Source of the DNA: Rhexocercosporidium sp. MPI-PUGE-AT-0058 | Lineage: Eukaryota > Ascomycota > Leotiomycetes > Helotiales | Direction of reading: 5' to 3' | Length of the DNA stretch: 64,000 nt | Assembly: GCA_020746875.1 (NCBI GenBank) | Contig: JAGTJL010000010.1 | Coordinates: 1,240,001-1,304,000 of the forward strand | Shown: positions 46,661-57,978 of the stretch, piece by piece | How positions within the stretch are numbered: the stretch's first letter is position 1 | Layout of the letters: each line of letters opens with the position of its first letter | Translations under genes and position numbers: made by a program | The notes under the pieces: generated by a model | What the model was told of the DNA's origin: nothing | Database searches by the model: none | The model's input: the letters and a program-made list of their open reading frames with translations, nothing else

Positions 46661-47188
46661 CACAAGGCATACAGCGTCCTGTAAAAGACAATGTACACCA
46701 TCTTTGTTCTGCCCCTTATATTAAGATGACAGTGGAATTCTGATTTTGCTTTATTTGACATTACCGCCAAGTGGCTTGAAAGCTCTGGAGAGACGACTAT
46801 CCGCACGAAGACTAAATACATCCAATCTTCTGATTTTGCTGTCCTTGTTCTGGCTTCTATACGTGCTTCCACTTGTTTGTCGCCTTCTCTGATTTCGCTC
46901 TATATTGAGCAGGCATCTGTTGTCTATGTCACTACGTTCAAGCTACCAGCTGCGTATCCATGTTTTGTTGAGAAATCACCAGAGATTTAAGGCACAAAAG
47001 ATGATGTTTCTTTCGGTCTAATACGAAGTTGGCTTCAAAATTGAGAAGGCAAAGAATACTGGTAGATGTTAAGTAATACAATGACACATGTACCCAACGA
47101 CAACGTCGAAGCCTCCACCTTTCAGACTTGCAACTACACATTTAACAACTCCCGACCTCACATCGTCATATGGACTAAGTAACCACTT
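46661..47188. other. Convergent intergenic spacer, nothing recognised
   Basis: Between the 3' ends of mitochondrial SerRS (+) and the small spliced gene (-). Confidence 0.5.
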
Positions 47189-47495
47189 TCAATGCCCGCC
47201 AACCTCCTTCCAATGCGCCTCCCACGCGGCCAGCTCTCTTGCCATTCTTTCTCCGTTTCGTTCGGTGGGTTGCCCCATAGCTAGTTGCTCGGCTGTTTCG
47301 GTGTTGGAGACATATGTAGCGGCGTTTGAGGGGCCGTTGGGGATTTGCGACTGTATTGTCTCTGAAGTAAGGGCGTTATTGGTAGCATGCTGAGAAGGTT
47401 CCTCATTAGACTGCCTGTGTCAATATTAGCATGCCTAGTCCTAGCATGATGGAATGAGAAGCGACGGACTGGCCTGTTCGGTTGGGTTGAGCCAT
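47189..47495 (-). CDS. Predicted small two-exon protein, 83 residues, unknown function
   Basis: Exon 1 is 47495-47470 (26 nt, MAQPNRTG plus two bases), the intron is 47469-47415 (55 nt, GTCCGT donor, TGCTAAT branch-like, TTGACACAG acceptor), and exon 2 is 47414-47189 ending in TGA. Phases match and the join yields a hydrophilic protein rich in Asn, Gln, Ser and Thr. It ends in an amphipathic helix (ERMARELAAWEAHWKEVGG). No signal peptide, cysteine pattern or known domain is seen. The first exon alone is too short for simple ORF finding. Support comes from the clean splice signals and the well-formed C-terminal helix. I cannot name a family. Confidence 0.5.
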
Positions 47496-48428
47496 TGCGC
47501 AGATTGTTCAGGTGACGACTTGTCTTCGTTTCTGGAGATCTTGTGTGTTTCTTTTACTTTACCTTATCCAGCTTTGCTAGGCGAGGTTGTATGAGAATCG
47601 AGTTTATGCTTGCTTGATGGGGCCATGAGCCATTTATACGCTGCATTTCTCAACATTGTTTTCGAAGTTGGTGGTCTCTATTGATGTTTGGAAGTGTAAG
47701 AAGTCCGGAAAGACACAGTGAGCCCGACTTAGTGTCAAGGCATGGGCGGTGGAAGTGTAATAAGTCCATGTTGTGAATGATGCAGACTTAGGGAGAAACC
47801 CAGCAGGGTTTCTTCCTGCTGTGATCCATTAGAGAACAATGCTTTGAAAGCCACGTCTCTCTCTCAGCCCTTGATTCCCAACTTCCTTGGGTTCACTTTG
47901 GGGTAGTTTTGCCAAACTTGCGTGCCAAGACATATGTTATCATGCATGCCTTTTTACACTTCAGGGGTTGTTGACTACTCTCATGTCCCTTCAGCGGTCT
48001 GGCCCACACATCATCTGCAGGCTCAAGTCCAAGTTGTCTAATAGGTCTGGTCTCACATTGTTCCGTCAAACAATCAGCGCGGAGCGGCGATTGGTTTTAC
48101 GAGACAGGCGTTCAAGGCAAAGCAGAGAAAAGGGGCATGCGCTAGTACATATCGGGGCTAGGACTTAATACACTTCGTTTGGAGCCCCATCATGACAAGA
48201 TGCATTTTGTGCTGCCTCCGCCCCGTATTCTGTTTTCGAGCATGTAAACGACAACAATTTTAACCCATCTCTCTGCATCTATGAGCAAACTTGCGCCGCC
48301 CACTCTGCTGCAAATTGTCAGAGACTACTTCATGTCCGTGAACTGATCGATAAAAAACTTGTTGCGAGGTCTACCTGTGTAGTGAGAAATAACCTTTTGT
48401 CATTCGCATATGTTTCGTCAAGATCGAT
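47496..48428. other. Divergent intergenic region, nothing recognised
   Basis: Upstream of both the small spliced gene (-) and the ankyrin gene (+). A tandem-like pair of GGAAGTGTAAGAAGTCC / GGAAGTGTAATAAGTCC blocks about 65 bp apart (near 47690 and 47751) may be regulatory. Confidence 0.45.
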
Positions 48429-50919
48429 ATGGTAGACATTACTCTGCCTCCGACACCTCCGCATCCAAATCGCCCTTTGAAGTCTTTTGACAATGGGAAC
48501 ATAAGCTACAGTGCGGTTGATACCAGGATTGGACGACCCAACCAATGGACGGCCTCTCGGCAGCGAAAACTGGCAAGACTCTACCTCTATACTAGTCTTC
48601 CAACTAAAGATATACGTCAAGCATTGAAGGATAGAGATTCAGATTGGTTTCCTGGGTATGGATTGAATAACATCCCAGCAAGGCCAATGACTGACTGCTT
48701 CTAGCAAAGAGTCAACATCGAAGACCGTCAATTCCCTCCTGGACAATGATCCACGATGGCTGCGGCCAAAATCACGCAAGGAGCAGGATGCGAGAATGCT
48801 AGGTCTATCAGCAGGCAGAGATCTCCGGAAGCAATGGCGTAACCCGGCTGGAAAGCAACCCGACACGTCTGATTTCCCTAAAGACAACTCTCAAATTGCC
48901 AATGATCATGGCACGGAATATCATATTTCGTGCCCAATAACAGTGGGGCGAGAATTCGCGACTGACGACACCTCCCGAGATTCTCTATTGGCCAAATCAA
49001 GCGAATCTGAGTATGATGACCTTGTTCTGAATTCACGCGGGGCAGGCTGGGACAACATCGAATGTTCGGCTGGTGAAGGAGACTTCCTGGATGCATGTCG
49101 TGGAACTGCATCAATGCTTTCGTCTTCACCTCTAGACTTCGAACAAATCATCACTACTTCAACACAAGATGCTGCTCCACAGAAGTTAGACGATGGAGAA
49201 AGCCTGTTATCGACAGAATTGAGCATCAGTAGCTTAAAGAACCGTTTGTCAAGTTACTCAACACTCAACTTGAGAGCTGTAGCTGCACTTCTTAAAGCAC
49301 ATTCGGTCTCAGATACTTCAAACTCCAATTCATCCTTTGCCAAGAGTGTGACACCGACATATCACAGTTCAACAACGAGTGGCGATAGATCGTTCGCTGA
49401 GCAGCTTACCATACGGCCGGCATCATCACATCATCTACCGCGACCTCTTTCCCGGGTAGAGAAAGTAGTATTGCCGAGCTCCTTATTGGTGCTTGATCAA
49501 CATATTCAAGAACAGGGGATCTGTCTGCCAGGACTCAAAACTCACGATGCCGGGATCTGCTGGTGTTTGGATGGGCTGAAGGACCAACTCTGGGTGCATC
49601 AGGATGGTCTCACAAATGTGATGACCAAAGATCCTCCCGAGAGCCTGGCTCACCTGAGCCTTGAATTTAGAGATATCTTTGGGAACAAAGTCTTGCACAT
49701 GCTTGCGGCTCGGGGGGCGGAAATGCCGGTCATCATTGAGGCATTAGAATGGGGCGCTGACGGCAATGCTCAGAACCATGCGGGTCAAACTTTTCTTCAC
49801 CTGCTTCCACCTGAGTTTCTTCGAATGCTTGCTCGCCACCCGCTCACCATGGTTTCGGTTCTCCAGCATCTCACCAGACTCAACGTTGGATTTCATCATA
49901 GAGATGTATTCGGGAGAAACTTTCTCCATCTTCTCATTCGTCAAGCATCTAAATCTAACCTCCAGTCACTCAGCGCACATATCATTTTACGGGAGTTTAA
50001 TAACTTATTACCATGTTCTGATGCTTTTGGTTTGGACTCAGGAATACCATCTAGTATTAAATGGCCATTGCAGGACGGCACAGCTCAGACACATTCACAC
50101 ACACGAATCGGACCTTCGGGATTCAACAGAATCCCTTACAGTATTGCACACCATCTACAAGACACCTCATCCGTGATATGTTTGGAGACTGAAAGTGGAT
50201 CATTAGCACGAGCGTCAACTCAATGCGTGCCGCCAGTGTGGGATCACCAGAATTACCTGATATACACCCATGCACGTATGCTGGAAACAGCATGGATTGC
50301 ATTTGACGTACCGAGCATCCAAGACTCTCAAGGACGAAATGGCCTTCAATGCCTAGCCGAAGCGTCGCTTAACCTTCATATGCAAGCCCACGGGACGAGG
50401 CTATGGAACCTGAAAAAGCGAAAGCGCGGCCATTGCGAACCCATGCTACTCTCACCTAGGCTAAAGCTTCGTTTTGAGTTGGCCCAGAGAATGATTCATG
50501 TGGGTATAGACCCCAACAATTATGATTCTCAAGGCAGCACAGTTCTCATGGCATTCGTGGTACACTTGGTGGACGGCGAAGACGACAAGCTTCTAACGGA
50601 CATGCTCAATTTTCTCATTGATAGTGGCGCGAATCTCCACCGGCGGAATCGTAAGGGAGAAACGGCTTTGCATATTGCAGTACGTCTGGGCCGGAAAGTC
50701 GCTACTCTTGTACTCCTAAACAAGGGGGCAAATGTCCATGCAAGGACATGTGACGAGAAGGGTGTGCTGGCATTGGGAAAGTGGCATTACTTGAAGGCTC
50801 GCGACGATACTCCTCTCTATGCATCTATCATAGCATGTATGGCCCTTTGCATGAAGTTTGGGGCAGTCAGTGCTCCAACCTGGGTGCAAGAATGGTCGAC
50901 AGAACCCGGCCCTATATGA
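48429..50919 (+). CDS. Ankyrin-repeat protein with N-terminal Clr5-like basic domain (two exons)
   Basis: Exons are 48429-48655 and 48705-50919. The 49-nt intron (GTATGG...GACTGACTGCTTCTAG) keeps phase and gives 813 residues. Residues ~35-105 (WTASRQRKLARLYLYTSLPT...SKTVNSLLDNDPRWLRPKS) have the Trp/Leu/Tyr pattern of Clr5-like fungal N-terminal domains, often found with ankyrin repeats. Several degenerate repeats follow: about 415-455 (DIFGNKVLHMLAARG), 485-495 (DVFGRNFLHLL), 630 (DSQGRNGLQCL), and two good ones at about 695-765 (SQGSTVLMAFVVHL, NRKGETALHIAVRLGRK). A middle Ser-rich region is probably disordered. Role unknown; such proteins are expanded in filamentous fungi. Confidence 0.85.
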
Positions 50920-51179
50920 TTTATGTGGCATCTGAGATGGGAATGCCTTCAGGCAATAATGCTGGTCTTGTGTCGTCATAGGCTTTATATCACCACTATC
51001 ACCACTAATGACACCTTTAGGTCATTGCTGCAGTGTACCCCATCGTTGTATGTCAGAGACATCTTTGAGGTGGGGGCCGGAACAATCAACAGGACAAGTG
51101 AGGGCGACTGCTATGGGACAAAAGGAGACTAATGGGTACAACACACCATGATTAGATGGCGGCATTACACTATGACCGG

Positions 51180-52200
51180 TGAAGCTTAGATCTCTGAGTC
51201 TTCGGAAACTCAAGGCAAGAGCTACTCTAAAGTTAGACTCCTCGGCCGTTAAAACCCCAATACCGCTGCCAATCCTGACTCCCAGAGCCGAAAGACAATT
51301 ATGTACATCATCATACCAGCCCGAAAACTCCATCTTTATCCAAGGCAACCCCAAGCGGCAAGCACAACCTGTTCCTGCTTCCGGACGGATCCGGCTCTGC
51401 AACTTCTTACGCACCGATACCCGACATTGCTGCTTCCGACTTGCTTGTCTACGGTCTCAACTGCCCTTTCATGAACACGCCTGAAGATTTTACGATTGGT
51501 GTTCCAGCAGTCTGTCAGATATACCTGGCTGAAATCCAACGCAGACAGCCAAGAGGGCTGTATAAGCTGGGAGGTTGGTCTGTGTTGGAATTCATGTGAT
51601 CCTCGTATCACGTGAAATTGAAGGCTCTAGAATAGAGCTTGATTTGTAAGGCATAGAGAGCTCTAGAAGCTCTTCCTCATGTATATAAACCTATTCTCGC
51701 TCTGCCTTTAGAAGAGTGAGGCATGCGAAATACAAGAATTTGACAGTCTGCTGATGGTGTTCTCGCTTATGAGATAACCAGGCAGCTTATCCAGAAAAGC
51801 GAGACATTACTGTGACAGGATTGGTCTGCTCGGCAAGCCAGGATCCAAGGTCCCCAGTTCTGCTGTTCGAGAATTGACAAACTATTCCAACAGTCTAGGA
51901 GATGCAAAGCGGATTGATGTCTCCAAGATGTCACAAACTACAGCGATCTAGGCCAGAGATGATATTGTTCATCTAGATACTGATCCGAAGCCCGATTGGG
52001 ACTCTACCGTGCCAATGCCAAACCTATGGACTGGTTGACGTGCAACAGAACGAACTTAGGTACCGACGGGTGGGAGCAGTTGGTTGGGGCAGAAAATGTC
52101 GAGTGTATCACCGCACTTCACGATGATGAGACACCAATCGTAGGTACCTACACATTTCCCCTCCACGAGCAATTAGTTAACATTTATTCAGAATCAATTG
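51180..52200 (+). pseudogene. Decayed C-terminal end (linker and thioesterase) of a non-reducing polyketide synthase
   Basis: The family is recognised from short matches in several frames. SIFIQGNPK (about 51328-51355) fits the ACP-thioesterase linker. After a frameshift near 51365, LFLLPDGSGSATSYAP, LLVYGLNCPF and YLAEIQRRQPRGLYKLGGW follow, the N-terminal half of a type I PKS thioesterase/Claisen-cyclase domain. The nucleophile motif GWSxG is lost: the frame reads GGWSV and stops at 51598-51600. A further block near 51820-51900 and NRTNLGTDGWEQLVG (52045-52090) correspond to the later part of the domain. Stops and shifts separate all blocks. The ketosynthase, acyltransferase and product-template regions are absent; the intact ankyrin gene ends at 50919, so they were deleted or never here. 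In context this is probably the missing PKS of the melanin cluster. Confidence 0.82.
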
Positions 52201-53645
52201 GAGGGTCACAGTAGTCTTTGTATGGCGCAAGTTGTCACTTCGGAATTTTGTTTTCTCCCTTTCTTTAATGCGCAGTGGGCGCTCCCGTTCCTTACAGCAT
52301 GTCTCAATCAAGGCTTCTTAAAGTTTGACTTTTATTTACTATGGTGCACATTACGAGTAGACTATGATAGTTTATTGAATAATGACCCGGTTTACATGAA
52401 TTGGACTCCAAGTTCTTTTCACTTCACGACCGAACGCTTCTCAAACCCAACTCAGACCGGGATCTTGAATATTTCAGCGATTCCCAGAACCCTCAAGAAT
52501 GGCTGAGCAATTTCACGCATGCTGTAGGAGTAAGTCTGACGGCCTGAATCAGATGTCCGGTCAAGTTTGCTGTGTCATTCAATACATCGCACCTTGCTAA
52601 CGAAGTAGGTTTTGAGTCGATCCTATGTTGCTAGAAAATATCATACACAGTTAGCAGCTGCAGTCAACACCACTGTTTTGCAGCGTTGGTGGCGTTGGTA
52701 GCACTAACAACCAATCCTAGTAGGCTCAGAAGATTCGATGTACTGTGCACTCGAAACGGACCCTGTGATTCAGCGATAGGACTTTCATTCCAGAGTGTGG
52801 TAATATCTGACTCTAGCCCAAAACACAGCGAGTCAGCACTGTTCATGTCAATCCACAGGTCATCACAATAGCGCTCCAGCCCCCTGAAAGACCCGTAGAG
52901 GAACCGAGTCACCGTATTTACTCCGAGACACCACAACATCTTAAGCGAGAATCTCGGGCGCTACGGATTTACGCCACAACCGTCCGAGGACCGGTTCCGT
53001 TGCACAGACGGGACTCCGTAGGTGTAGCCCGGCTTCCAAAGTCCTGTTCTGATCGTCTAGAGAAGAAATTGTTACAGAATTCAGATACTAGTCGGTCGAC
53101 TGGGTAGCGTAGCGTGTGGGTACCAGCAGCCGGTAAGGATGCGCCTCAGCTTTCTCGGACTCCCCACGGAGGGCCGGAGCGCATGAGTGAGCTCTTCTGG
53201 GATGGTTATACTGACGAGTTTTGAGGGACTAATGCAAGGGGCAGTTGCTTTTAGAATGGTAGAATTTAGACCCTGATGAGATATTTCTGCTTTGGTGTAG
53301 TATGATGTACTTCGTATGAAAGAAGGTGGATACGTCCGAGAAAATTTGGGTGAATTATGGTTTGCGTGAGGGAGGTGCCTTTCGAGAATGAACAAACTCT
53401 CCAACTAATGGACTTATGGAGGCAATATTTTTGGGCCATATTCCAGGACGTGAAAGGTCTTGGTGAAAAAGTAAGAGGGGCTTAAGGAAGTTTTAAGTAT
53501 TCTACGAAAAATATGTGGAAGGACTTATATCAATCAGGCTTCAAGCAACTTGAAAAGAACTGTGAGACCAGATCTAGAGATATGAGACATGTCATTTGGT
53601 AGAGAACAATAAGGCAAAACTAGACATCTCCACCACTCCAAACCT
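52201..53645. other. Spacer between PKS relic and scytalone dehydratase
   Basis: About 1.4 kb with no clear gene. Weak open stretches at 52390-52550 (+) and 52664-52939 (-) show no family. Sequence around 52950-53040 is unusually GC-rich, with CGG/CCG half-sites (CCGAGGACCGGTTCCG) of the type Zn2Cys6 regulators bind. That is a suggestion only. Confidence 0.4.
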
Positions 53646-54396
53646 CTAAACCATCCCAACCGGCCCTGCGCTTTCAAGCTCACATACCGTTACTAAAGGT
53701 TCGCTCTTCAAATCATGCCCTGTTTCCCTCACTGGAAGTCCCTTATCCTCTGTGTGAAGGTAACTCCCCTGGAACACCTTCTCAAATTCGTGCTCGTTCC
53801 ACCTCACTGTCGGCTTCAACCCCGCAAATTTCCATTCTCCATCCACCTTCGTGTAGTAGTGAGTATTCGTGGCATGGCTATGGCCCCTCAGCTTGACCTC
53901 CTGCAAATCCGGCCCTGTATAGACTTGATGTGCAGCGCGGATTTGGTGATGTCCGATGACACGTGTGTCCGAGACCCGTTCCCAGTAATGAGCGCCGAGG
54001 AGGTGTTGTGTTTTGATGCATGGGTCGCCCAGAAAGTCGTCGTTTTTGATCATGGCGAGAAACTCGGCTGCATGCATCGCGGGCCAGCATTTCTTGCCGA
54101 TGTCTGTGTAGTCGACGAAAAGAGAAGGTGCTAGAATACTCTCCAGGCGGTTCCAATCCTTTGAAAAATTTCAGTCTCGCTGAGTTTGATGCATTTAAGA
54201 GGAGGCTACCTTCGCATCGTAGCTATCCGCCCAGTTGAAAACGAGAGCTTCCAAATCGAGGAAATCTACAGGCAATTAGATAATTATTTGGAATTCCGAA
54301 CAAGTGAAAAGTACCGTCAAGAGATATCCTCTTCTTGCTCTGCCACAAACCAAAATTGTTTTTGGGCTCATCGATTGCAAAAGAGAAAGTAGGCAT
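53646..54396 (-). CDS. SCD1: Scytalone dehydratase (DHN-melanin pathway), three exons
   Basis: Dehydrates scytalone to 1,3,8-trihydroxynaphthalene and vermelone to 1,8-DHN. Exons are 54396-54315, 54265-54210 and 54158-53646. Introns of 49 and 51 nt keep phase; total 216 residues. The cone-shaped NTF2-like fold is intact. Active-site equivalents seen are Tyr43 and Asp44 (WADSYDAKDW), Tyr63 (VDYTDIG), His98 (KTQHLLG), His123 (AAHQVY) and Asn144 (HATNTHYY). The serine that two residues earlier contacts substrate in the well-studied Magnaporthe enzyme appears as Ala142 here, which is worth checking. The C-terminus (about 35 residues beyond the fold) and the N-terminal ~25 residues extend beyond the usual ~172-residue enzyme. 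It is divergent from the reductase gene, with a shared promoter. Confidence 0.95.
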
Positions 54397-55390
54397 GGTG
54401 AGTAATTTGGACAAAAATTGATACAACTCGAATATTGGATGTGAAGCAGTAACAACCGAAAAATGCTCGGAGCATTAAGGTCATACATATACGGACAGTT
54501 TGCTTACGGACATTTTGGAAGTGAAGTCTTGACTGAAGGGGCTTTGCGGTTCATCCAAAACGATAATCTTGCGATTGTAGTACTCTTTCAAGTCCGACCA
54601 AGCTTGAGCCTTCCAAGGAAACCAGCCGTACCAACACGGTTCCGCAAGCAGCCTAGTTCTTTCGGACTTCTAGTAAAGAGCATGGTTTGACCGAGAGGCC
54701 GAAATGGTGTGCTGTATTGGGGGTCTTCTGCAGCAGAAGTGCACAGAACAAAATTTTCACCATTGAATTAGACCGACTCCAGGCGGACGGATAGAGATCA
54801 ACGCCATTACGAATAAATTTCTTTTAACCAAATGTCATGTTGATGCGAAGTAGAACGGAGGAATGCGGCTCCATCAAGTCGATGTGTATCCAGCGAGTGC
54901 TGGTGCGCCAGGATGCAAGCCAATGAGGTCTGACCTGTGAAACAACTACGGGTTATTCAAGCACAATGGTGCTAAGAAACGCTTTGAATAACCTCAATCC
55001 GAAATAGGAACTAGTCTTACATAGATAAACGTTGATCGGAAATCCGACATGGCACAAACTTTACCGCCAATGTCCAGACTAAATTCCGGACTTCATATAC
55101 GGATATCCGATTGTTGAGACCGAAGTGTCGAGGAAATGAGAAATTGAGGGTTGGTGCAAAGCTTGTGCGCATTTTTGTATTCATCTGACAGGAGAGAGGA
55201 GCGCTAACTGTCCTTGCCAGTTACAAGATATGAGCGCAGCATCTCGTAGTCTTCTCGGTGCGGAGTCCGTAAACCATATAACACCACGGTGTACCCATTG
55301 AAAAGCGCGAAATTTTGGAGCAAATCAATTAATCCCAATCATATTATCAACTATCTAAACCCGAATCATCAGTATCCACCAAACGAAATC
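54397..55390. promoter_or_regulatory. Divergent promoter of scytalone dehydratase and THN reductase
   Basis: 994 bp between the two start codons of enzymes acting in one pathway, which suggests co-regulation. A CATATAA element near 55275 lies about 115 bp before the reductase ATG. No coding feature recognised. Confidence 0.6.
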
Positions 55391-56546
55391 ATGGGTTCAA
55401 TTGAATCATCAAACGGGGACTACCAGATCGGGTCTTTGGCCGGAAAGGTTGCCCTTGTCACCGGTTCTGGACGAGGAATCGGACGCGGAATTGCATTAGG
55501 TCTGGCACAGCGAGGAGCATCGGTTGTTGTCAACTATGCCAACACTTCGAAAGGAGCCGAAGAGCTCGTGACTCAGATCGAGAAGCTTGGAACCAGGGCA
55601 ATCGCGATCAAGGCCGATGTGACGAAAGTGGCAGAAGTCGAGCGTCTCTTCAGGGAAGCCGTTGATCACGTGAGTGCTAGTTCCTGGATGAATGATCTCA
55701 GCACTCTCCAGCATTCCCCAAAGATTCCGAACGGTCTAACAGGTTGCTAACTTGCGCGCCTAGTTCGGACGATTGGATATTGTTATGTCCAATTCTGGAA
55801 CCGAGAACTTTAAACCTGCGGACAAGATCACCGAAGCGGACTATGACAAAGTCTTCAATCTCAACACCAAGGCACAGTTCTTCGTCGCGCAACAGGCTTA
55901 TATCCACCTGGAGAAAGGAGGACGAATCATCTTGATGTCCTCTGTTGCTGCGACGATGTCTGGTGTGCCAAATCATGCACTGTATGCCGGAAGCAAGGCA
56001 GCTGTGGAGGGCTTCACTCGAAGTTTTTCGGCTGACTGTGGTCCCTCCAAGGGGATCACCGTGAACGCCATTGCGCCCGGAGGTGTTAAGACTGACATGT
56101 TTGACGAGTAAGATCTCCAAGTTATGCACTGGCTTATCAGTAGAAACTAACAGTCTCATAGGAATGCATGGCAGTGAGTACAGATCCCATTGTTTTCCAA
56201 GATGTCTCACGAGTTCCTTTTCTCCGCGAGACATTCCTCCGGTTTGAGAAGATTTGGAAAACCTGGAACACGTCGTTACTAACTTCTTCTTCAGTTACTC
56301 TCCTGGCGCAACGCCAGAATCGTCCCCGGAATCTATCGAAGCAGGAATAGCAAAGATGTGCCCATTGAAGAGGGTTGCTGTCCCAGAAGATATCGCTCGG
56401 GTCGTAGCTTTCCTTGCAAGCAAAGAGAGCGAATGGATTAACGGTAAGCCCAAGCTCCTCATTCCTGTTCCGACTCAAGAAAAGTATTGACATTTCGTAC
56501 CCGCACAGGTCAAATAATTAAACTCAGTGGGGGTTCTATTGCGTAG
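55391..56546 (+). CDS. Tetrahydroxynaphthalene-reductase-type short-chain dehydrogenase, five exons
   Basis: NADPH-dependent naphthol reductase: 1,3,6,8-tetrahydroxynaphthalene to scytalone and/or trihydroxynaphthalene to vermelone. Exons are 55391-55669, 55764-56107, 56162-56173 (12 nt), 56295-56443 and 56509-56546. Phases agree, giving 273 residues, the same length as the Magnaporthe tetrahydroxynaphthalene reductase as I recall it. The SDR signatures are complete: TGSGRGIG (24-31) for cofactor binding, NSG at 103-105, Ser152/153, and Tyr167-x3-Lys171. The ending WINGQIIKLSGGSIA and PLKRVAVPEDIARVV resemble the tetrahydroxy- rather than trihydroxynaphthalene branch, but substrate preference is not certain. 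An upstream in-frame ATG at 55289 is rejected because its 34 extra residues are non-conserved. Unspliced reading stops early in intron 1. Confidence 0.93.
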
Positions 56547-57978
56547 GCTTGTAGGACTGGCGCTGTCAAAGGCAGGTCCGAGTGAGCTGAAAGTTGGCAG
56601 TATGGTCATACTCAGAGGCGATCCGCATATCTCCTGATTCTCCTCATCTCTAAAGCCAGACAAGATATTTTTAAATGTCCAATAAAGGGGCCTTAAATGA
56701 AGAAATAATGGATCTCGGATATTGTTCCGATAGCAACGGCCCAAAAGATCGCCATCAACTTTAGCTTACAAAAGGGGATGTCTCCGGAAAAGCCAATGCA
56801 CAAGCCAGAAATGTGCACGCTCCTCGCTTAAGTAAGCAAAACAAGGCCTGCACAGGCAGATGATTCTCGATAACCCGCTGTCACACTTGATGATCAAACT
56901 TCAAATTCTCAATCCAACTGGCAACACCGACTGCCCCCTCGGAATATTCCAAATTAGCGCTGTTAGTTCTTGCTATCATTATGCCTTGTGGTGAGGAGGT
57001 GCCACCTGATGGTTTGATTTCTTGAATGGCATAGCAGGTGTTCTGCATTTGCTCGTTGCATGCGCAATCCTCGTAACGTGTTTTGTCTCACATCTTTGCC
57101 TTCTCTGCAACCTGCTTGTTGCTCCTCCACCGAGCCACTTGCTGCTTTCTGACCTGTCAGCAAGACAAAATAAGGTTTTTTTTTTCCATCTCGGAGGAAT
57201 ACACTCAGCGCGGGGGCTGATCACAGCCAGGGGACTACTCTCTTTTGATTTGCGGATGCCAGGTTGTGGGGTCGAGTTGTGTATTGTTTTGTTCGTGTTT
57301 GGTGATGGTCTCGGGCCTCTCTGATGACACCTGACTTTGCTCGTTGTAGCTACATATCCTACATGGTGGCAAAAGCAGCAGGCATTTTATTCGGTATCCA
57401 TGGTGGGAACGAATCTGTTCGCTGGAAAGCTCATACGAACAACGAGTTAAAAAAAAAATTTCTACAAGTTCATCACATGCGTCGGTAGCACGGAGAAGAA
57501 ACATCATTCTCTACAGTACGAAGTTCAAGATGTCCTCAAGAATCCCCACGACTGACACATCTGCACACTTGGCTCCTCCCCCTTGACTCAGGTAGAAACA
57601 AAACCCTGTACCGCACGAACCAACATCCATCACAGCGATCCCCGTTGTTGGAAAATCTGCCGCTTGTGCAGTACCGTCTGCTTACGGGGTTTCATCCGGA
57701 CCACACAGGTACCGCAATCTCCCCTCTTTGGTGTTGGAATAGGCTCTTTTCGGCACCTACGGGCACCCACAAAACCTTGGTCGAAACACATTGATCCCAA
57801 GGTCTTCTGCACTGCCCGACAGAAGTGTTGTATGAGTGCTTTTCTTTGACAACAGTTTTTATCCGCCTTAAGAACCCGCCTCGCAAGACCTTCCACTTGC
57901 ATTTGAATTACTGCAAGAGACCCAATCGCAACACTTCTTCAAACGACTTGCATTCTCTGATTCGTATCTGGTAGAAAA
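56547..57978. other. Intergenic region upstream of the Zn2Cys6 regulator
   Basis: About 1.4 kb of promoter or leader with T- and A-runs (near 57176 and 57450). No gene recognised. Confidence 0.5.

Noticed and set aside
52389..52548. Open stretch with protein-like text (SQNPQEWLSNFTHAV)
   Set aside because: Reminiscent of fungal uncharacterised membrane proteins but only about 50 codons, bounded by stops and without splice support.
52664..52939. 91-codon minus frame between PKS relic and scytalone dehydratase
   Set aside because: No family, no adjoining exons in phase; possibly a relic but not supportable.
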